Shown here: positions 61,633 to 64,000 of the stretch, in pieces
Numbering within the stretch: position 1 is the stretch's first letter
How the letters are laid out: each line of letters opens with the position of its first letter
Origin: Tubulanus polymorphus
Lineage: Eukaryota; Nemertea; Palaeonemertea; Tubulaniformes; Tubulanidae
Length of the DNA: 64,000 nt
Assembly: GCF_964204645.1 (NCBI RefSeq)
Contig: NC_134025.1
Coordinates: 20,862,001-20,926,000, forward strand
Reading direction: 5' to 3'
Made by a program: the position numbers and the translations under genes
Notes under the pieces: generated by a model
What the model was told of the DNA's origin: nothing
The model's input: only the letters and a program-made list of their open reading frames with translations
Databases searched by the model: none

Positions 61633-62956
61633 TTATCGAATAATTCTGTTTGGCTCAGTTTCAAAACAATTACAATATAGTGGATACGTACTACGCCTAC
61701 CGAACGTAAAGATTTTTCTGAATTTCATGTATAGTTCCAGAGACGCGTTTTGTTTTGGCAGTTTGCCCGGAACACCCAGTATTCTAGGATTGATAAGACC
61801 AGGCACGGATCGACCGGGGAAAAGTTCCTGAACTTGAAGATTGCTCTTTTTCCATGAGAATACTTCATAAATCCATCGTTCATTAACATTGTGTCGCAAT
61901 AGATGCCTCTTCGTTGGTTGTGCGTACTTCAAAGGGCCCGCCTTTGAATGCTGGAAACCTTAGTGACAGTTAATCTTTGTGGTGAAGGCCCGATGACAGG
62001 AAGTTGAAGGTAAAGTTCCATGTTGGATGTCGAATAATCAAATTATGCCCGTTGACGCGACATCTACCATCGCTGCACCAACAAGTTAATTGTCAGTCTT
62101 TAGTGAATGAACATGTCTTTCCTGGCTGCGTATAATAAACCATCACACTGGCCATCAAAAACCATGATCCCTACATTAGATTGATGGATGCGACTCACCG
62201 ACTCGCTGTGTATTTTGACAGCTACGGCAGTCGGCTTTTGAAATTATTCTCGATGTAATCTACTAATGGGCTTTCAGGAGTCATTTCAGGTTTATGTTGC
62301 AAATTGGTCCGCCACAAGTAGGTTGCAAATAACGGACGTTCGAACGCGGAAATGAGTGCATCAGCGTGGTCAAACATGATGATATAACATCCATTTTTAT
62401 GGTAAGGAATAGATTGCGTAAACAGACCATTTATGGATCGTCAAATGAACTCGATGAAGCCAGGTGCTAAGTTCGGGACATCAATTTCATAGCCTACAAA
62501 AATTAGCTTTCACACGTGTATGTCATATCTCTCTCTCTATCAGAAATACCCACTGCCTACTTAAAAGTTGACTCGGCTGGCCGCTTTATACCCTGTCCAT
62601 TACTTTCTTAATCGTGATCAGGCGAACGAACTGACTACAAATTCTATTGCATTTTACAAAATGACCCGGCCGATTAGGAGAAACAAGGTGTCATGTTTGT
62701 TCAGCCTTATATGAATTTTTTATATGCACCCTTCTTCAGCTTTCAATCATAACGTGATTATTTACTAAATAAATTTGATGAATCAGTATTTTTGTGCGTG
62801 CAGTGACCAATCATCAACGCGAAACAAGCTATAGTACATGCTTCTGCGAGTACCATCAGAATATTCACTCAAAATGAGGCGTTCATCGAATTTCCTTTCG
62901 CCGTGATGAAATTGTATCCCGCATTCGCTATCTCATCAAAACACTTAACTTCAAAA
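61633..62956 (-). pseudogene. decayed protein-coding fragments, family unknown
   Basis: Several minus-strand stretches look protein-like but are broken by stops and frame changes. One at 62869-62956 contains FDEIANAGYNFITAKGNS. One at 62222-62494 contains FIEFI-stop-RSINGLF and then FERPLFATYLW and ENNFKSRLP. One at 61633-61932 contains IYEVFSWKKSNLQ and FPGRSVPGLINPRILG. The order and strand are consistent with one degraded gene or element. I do not recognise the family. Some breaks could be introns, so this is tentative. Confidence 0.3.
62560..62712. mobile_element. MITE, TAAGGCTAAA family, partial copy 2
   Basis: Shares AAAGTTGACTCGGC, TGATCAGGC, AAATGACCCGGCCGATTAGG and TTTGTTCAGCCTTATA with copies 1 and 3. 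Its left end is not clear. It lies within the decayed coding region and may have helped to break it. Confidence 0.5.
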
Positions 62957-63309
62957 TATCGAGTGTTTGCCGATAGGAATTGACAGCAATAAAACGCTAT
63001 TAGAAATACCCACTGCCTACATCAAATACTTCGCCAGTAAAAGGTGAGTCAATGCCTATTGGCAAGATGTAATCAAACCGAGAGGGTCTTACCAGAATCA
63101 CTCCCCCACAAACGGAAGTGTTACCCGAGCTTCGCTTCCACAATGCACTTCACCCATTACTTATTTTCCCCGAACGCGTTAGTCAGTTCCTGACTTATTT
63201 ACGATTTGGAGAAATTAATGTCCAACAAAGAAGGTCCCAACACCGTGATATCAAAAGATCACTGCCTCATCCAAATGACCCGATTGAATACTATAGGGAT
63301 TCTTTGATC

Positions 63310-63423
63310 CTGGATCCAGTTCCACAGTTGTGTGTAAGAGTTATATCAGTGTCAAAATTAGTTTATTTTCAATGTCTTAACTCCAATGTCAAATCTTAAC
63401 TCACAACTGTGGAACTGGATCCA
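63310..63423. repeat. foldback repeat with 22-bp perfect arms
   Basis: TGGATCCAGTTCCACAGTTG (63310 on) and CAACTGTGGAACTGGATCCA (to 63423) are inverted, with about 70 bp between them and weaker pairing further in. The two short ORFs that overlap here, one per strand, include the arms. Confidence 0.75.
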
Positions 63424-63600
63424 TGGGCTACAGTGAACGACGTTCGTTTTCGTTACCGGTACACCCTGATCCAACCAGGTCAAGGACAATTCATAAGTAG
63501 GATCAGCTCGTTTTCGATGACTTTGTTCAATTGTTAATACTTCAGCTAACTTACGAATTTTCGCCATTGATTTATCGGTGAATCTTGCTCGAAATCAGAT

Positions 63601-63842
63601 TTATAAGGCTAAAAAGTCATGCTGAGCTTAGAAATATCTTTGAATTGTCTGCTGTGCTTGGTAGGTAGATCCGGCCGGTCGCCTATCAATCCTGTTAATT
63701 ACTTTTTAAAGAATCATGATCAGGCTACCCTTAACTGATCCGGCAGTTGTAGGAATGAACTGATCTCAAACTTCATTGCGGTTTACAAAAGTGACCCGAC
63801 CGATTAGGAGAAACGATGTATCATTTTTGTTTAGCCTTATAA
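63601..63842. mobile_element. MITE, TTATAAGGCTAAA family, copy 3
   Basis: The best-preserved member: TTATAAGGCTAAA at the left and TTTAGCCTTATAA at the right are a perfect 13-bp inverted pair, with the terminal TA consistent with TA target sites. The interior has GATCCGGCCGG, TGATCAGGCTAC and GTGACCCGACCGATTAGGAG. Non-coding. Confidence 0.75.
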
Positions 63843-64000
63843 TGCGCGATGAAATGTGACAGCGCACCTAGCAATCACCTCGTCGGCGTTTAATACCGCA
63901 GTTGATAAATTAAACGACACTCCTTAACTGGTTCAAAACGCTGTCTTAACAAACGAAGAGAAGATATTTATCTCAAAACCGCAAAATATGAAATACTTTT

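Overview
This is eukaryotic DNA, about 37-40% GC by eye. Genes are split by introns with GT-AG boundaries, and the space between exons is packed with short inverted-repeat transposons and tRNA-derived SINEs. The gene content (a NETO-type CUB/LDLa membrane protein, a gustatory-receptor-like protein, an agatoxin-like secreted cystine-knot peptide) points to an invertebrate animal. A protostome, quite possibly a marine lophotrochozoan, is my inference; the sequence alone does not fix the phylum. There is no sign of prokaryotic organisation.

Layout. Every gene I can support is on the minus strand. (1) 1-4.9 kb: tandem repeats, a large foldback region, a palindromic MITE, other MITEs and a SINE-like element. 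(2) 4987-6252: a three-exon gustatory-receptor-like gene (338 aa as modelled). (3) 6.3-12.1 kb: intergenic, with a pogo/mariner-like MITE and a complete 907-bp non-autonomous PIF/Harbinger-like element. (4) 12165-23557: an eight-exon gene with every splice phase consistent. It encodes signal peptide, CUB, CUB, LDLa, one transmembrane helix and a 100-residue cytoplasmic tail, the NETO (neuropilin and tolloid-like) architecture. Its introns hold a 1.76-kb long-inverted-repeat element. (5) 23.6-42.8 kb: about 19 kb with no supported coding gene; repeats only. (6) 42813-44147: one intronless 444-aa ORF of unknown function. (7) 48012-56888: a secreted-peptide gene. A signal-peptide exon and an acidic propeptide exon can join to either of two downstream terminal exons, each encoding an eight-cysteine, C-terminally amidated knottin-like peptide. 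(8) 57-64 kb: MITEs, a SINE just upstream, and a decayed minus-strand gene fragment.

How the parts relate. The genes do not form a pathway. NETO proteins are auxiliary subunits of ionotropic glutamate receptors, GR-like proteins are multi-pass receptors/channels, and agatoxin-like peptides in insects are neuroendocrine products, so three of the four have plausible sensory or neural roles. The most interesting system is the two-product peptide gene at 48-57 kb: alternative last exons share one signal peptide and propeptide, and the splice junction itself builds the dibasic processing site for both mature peptides.
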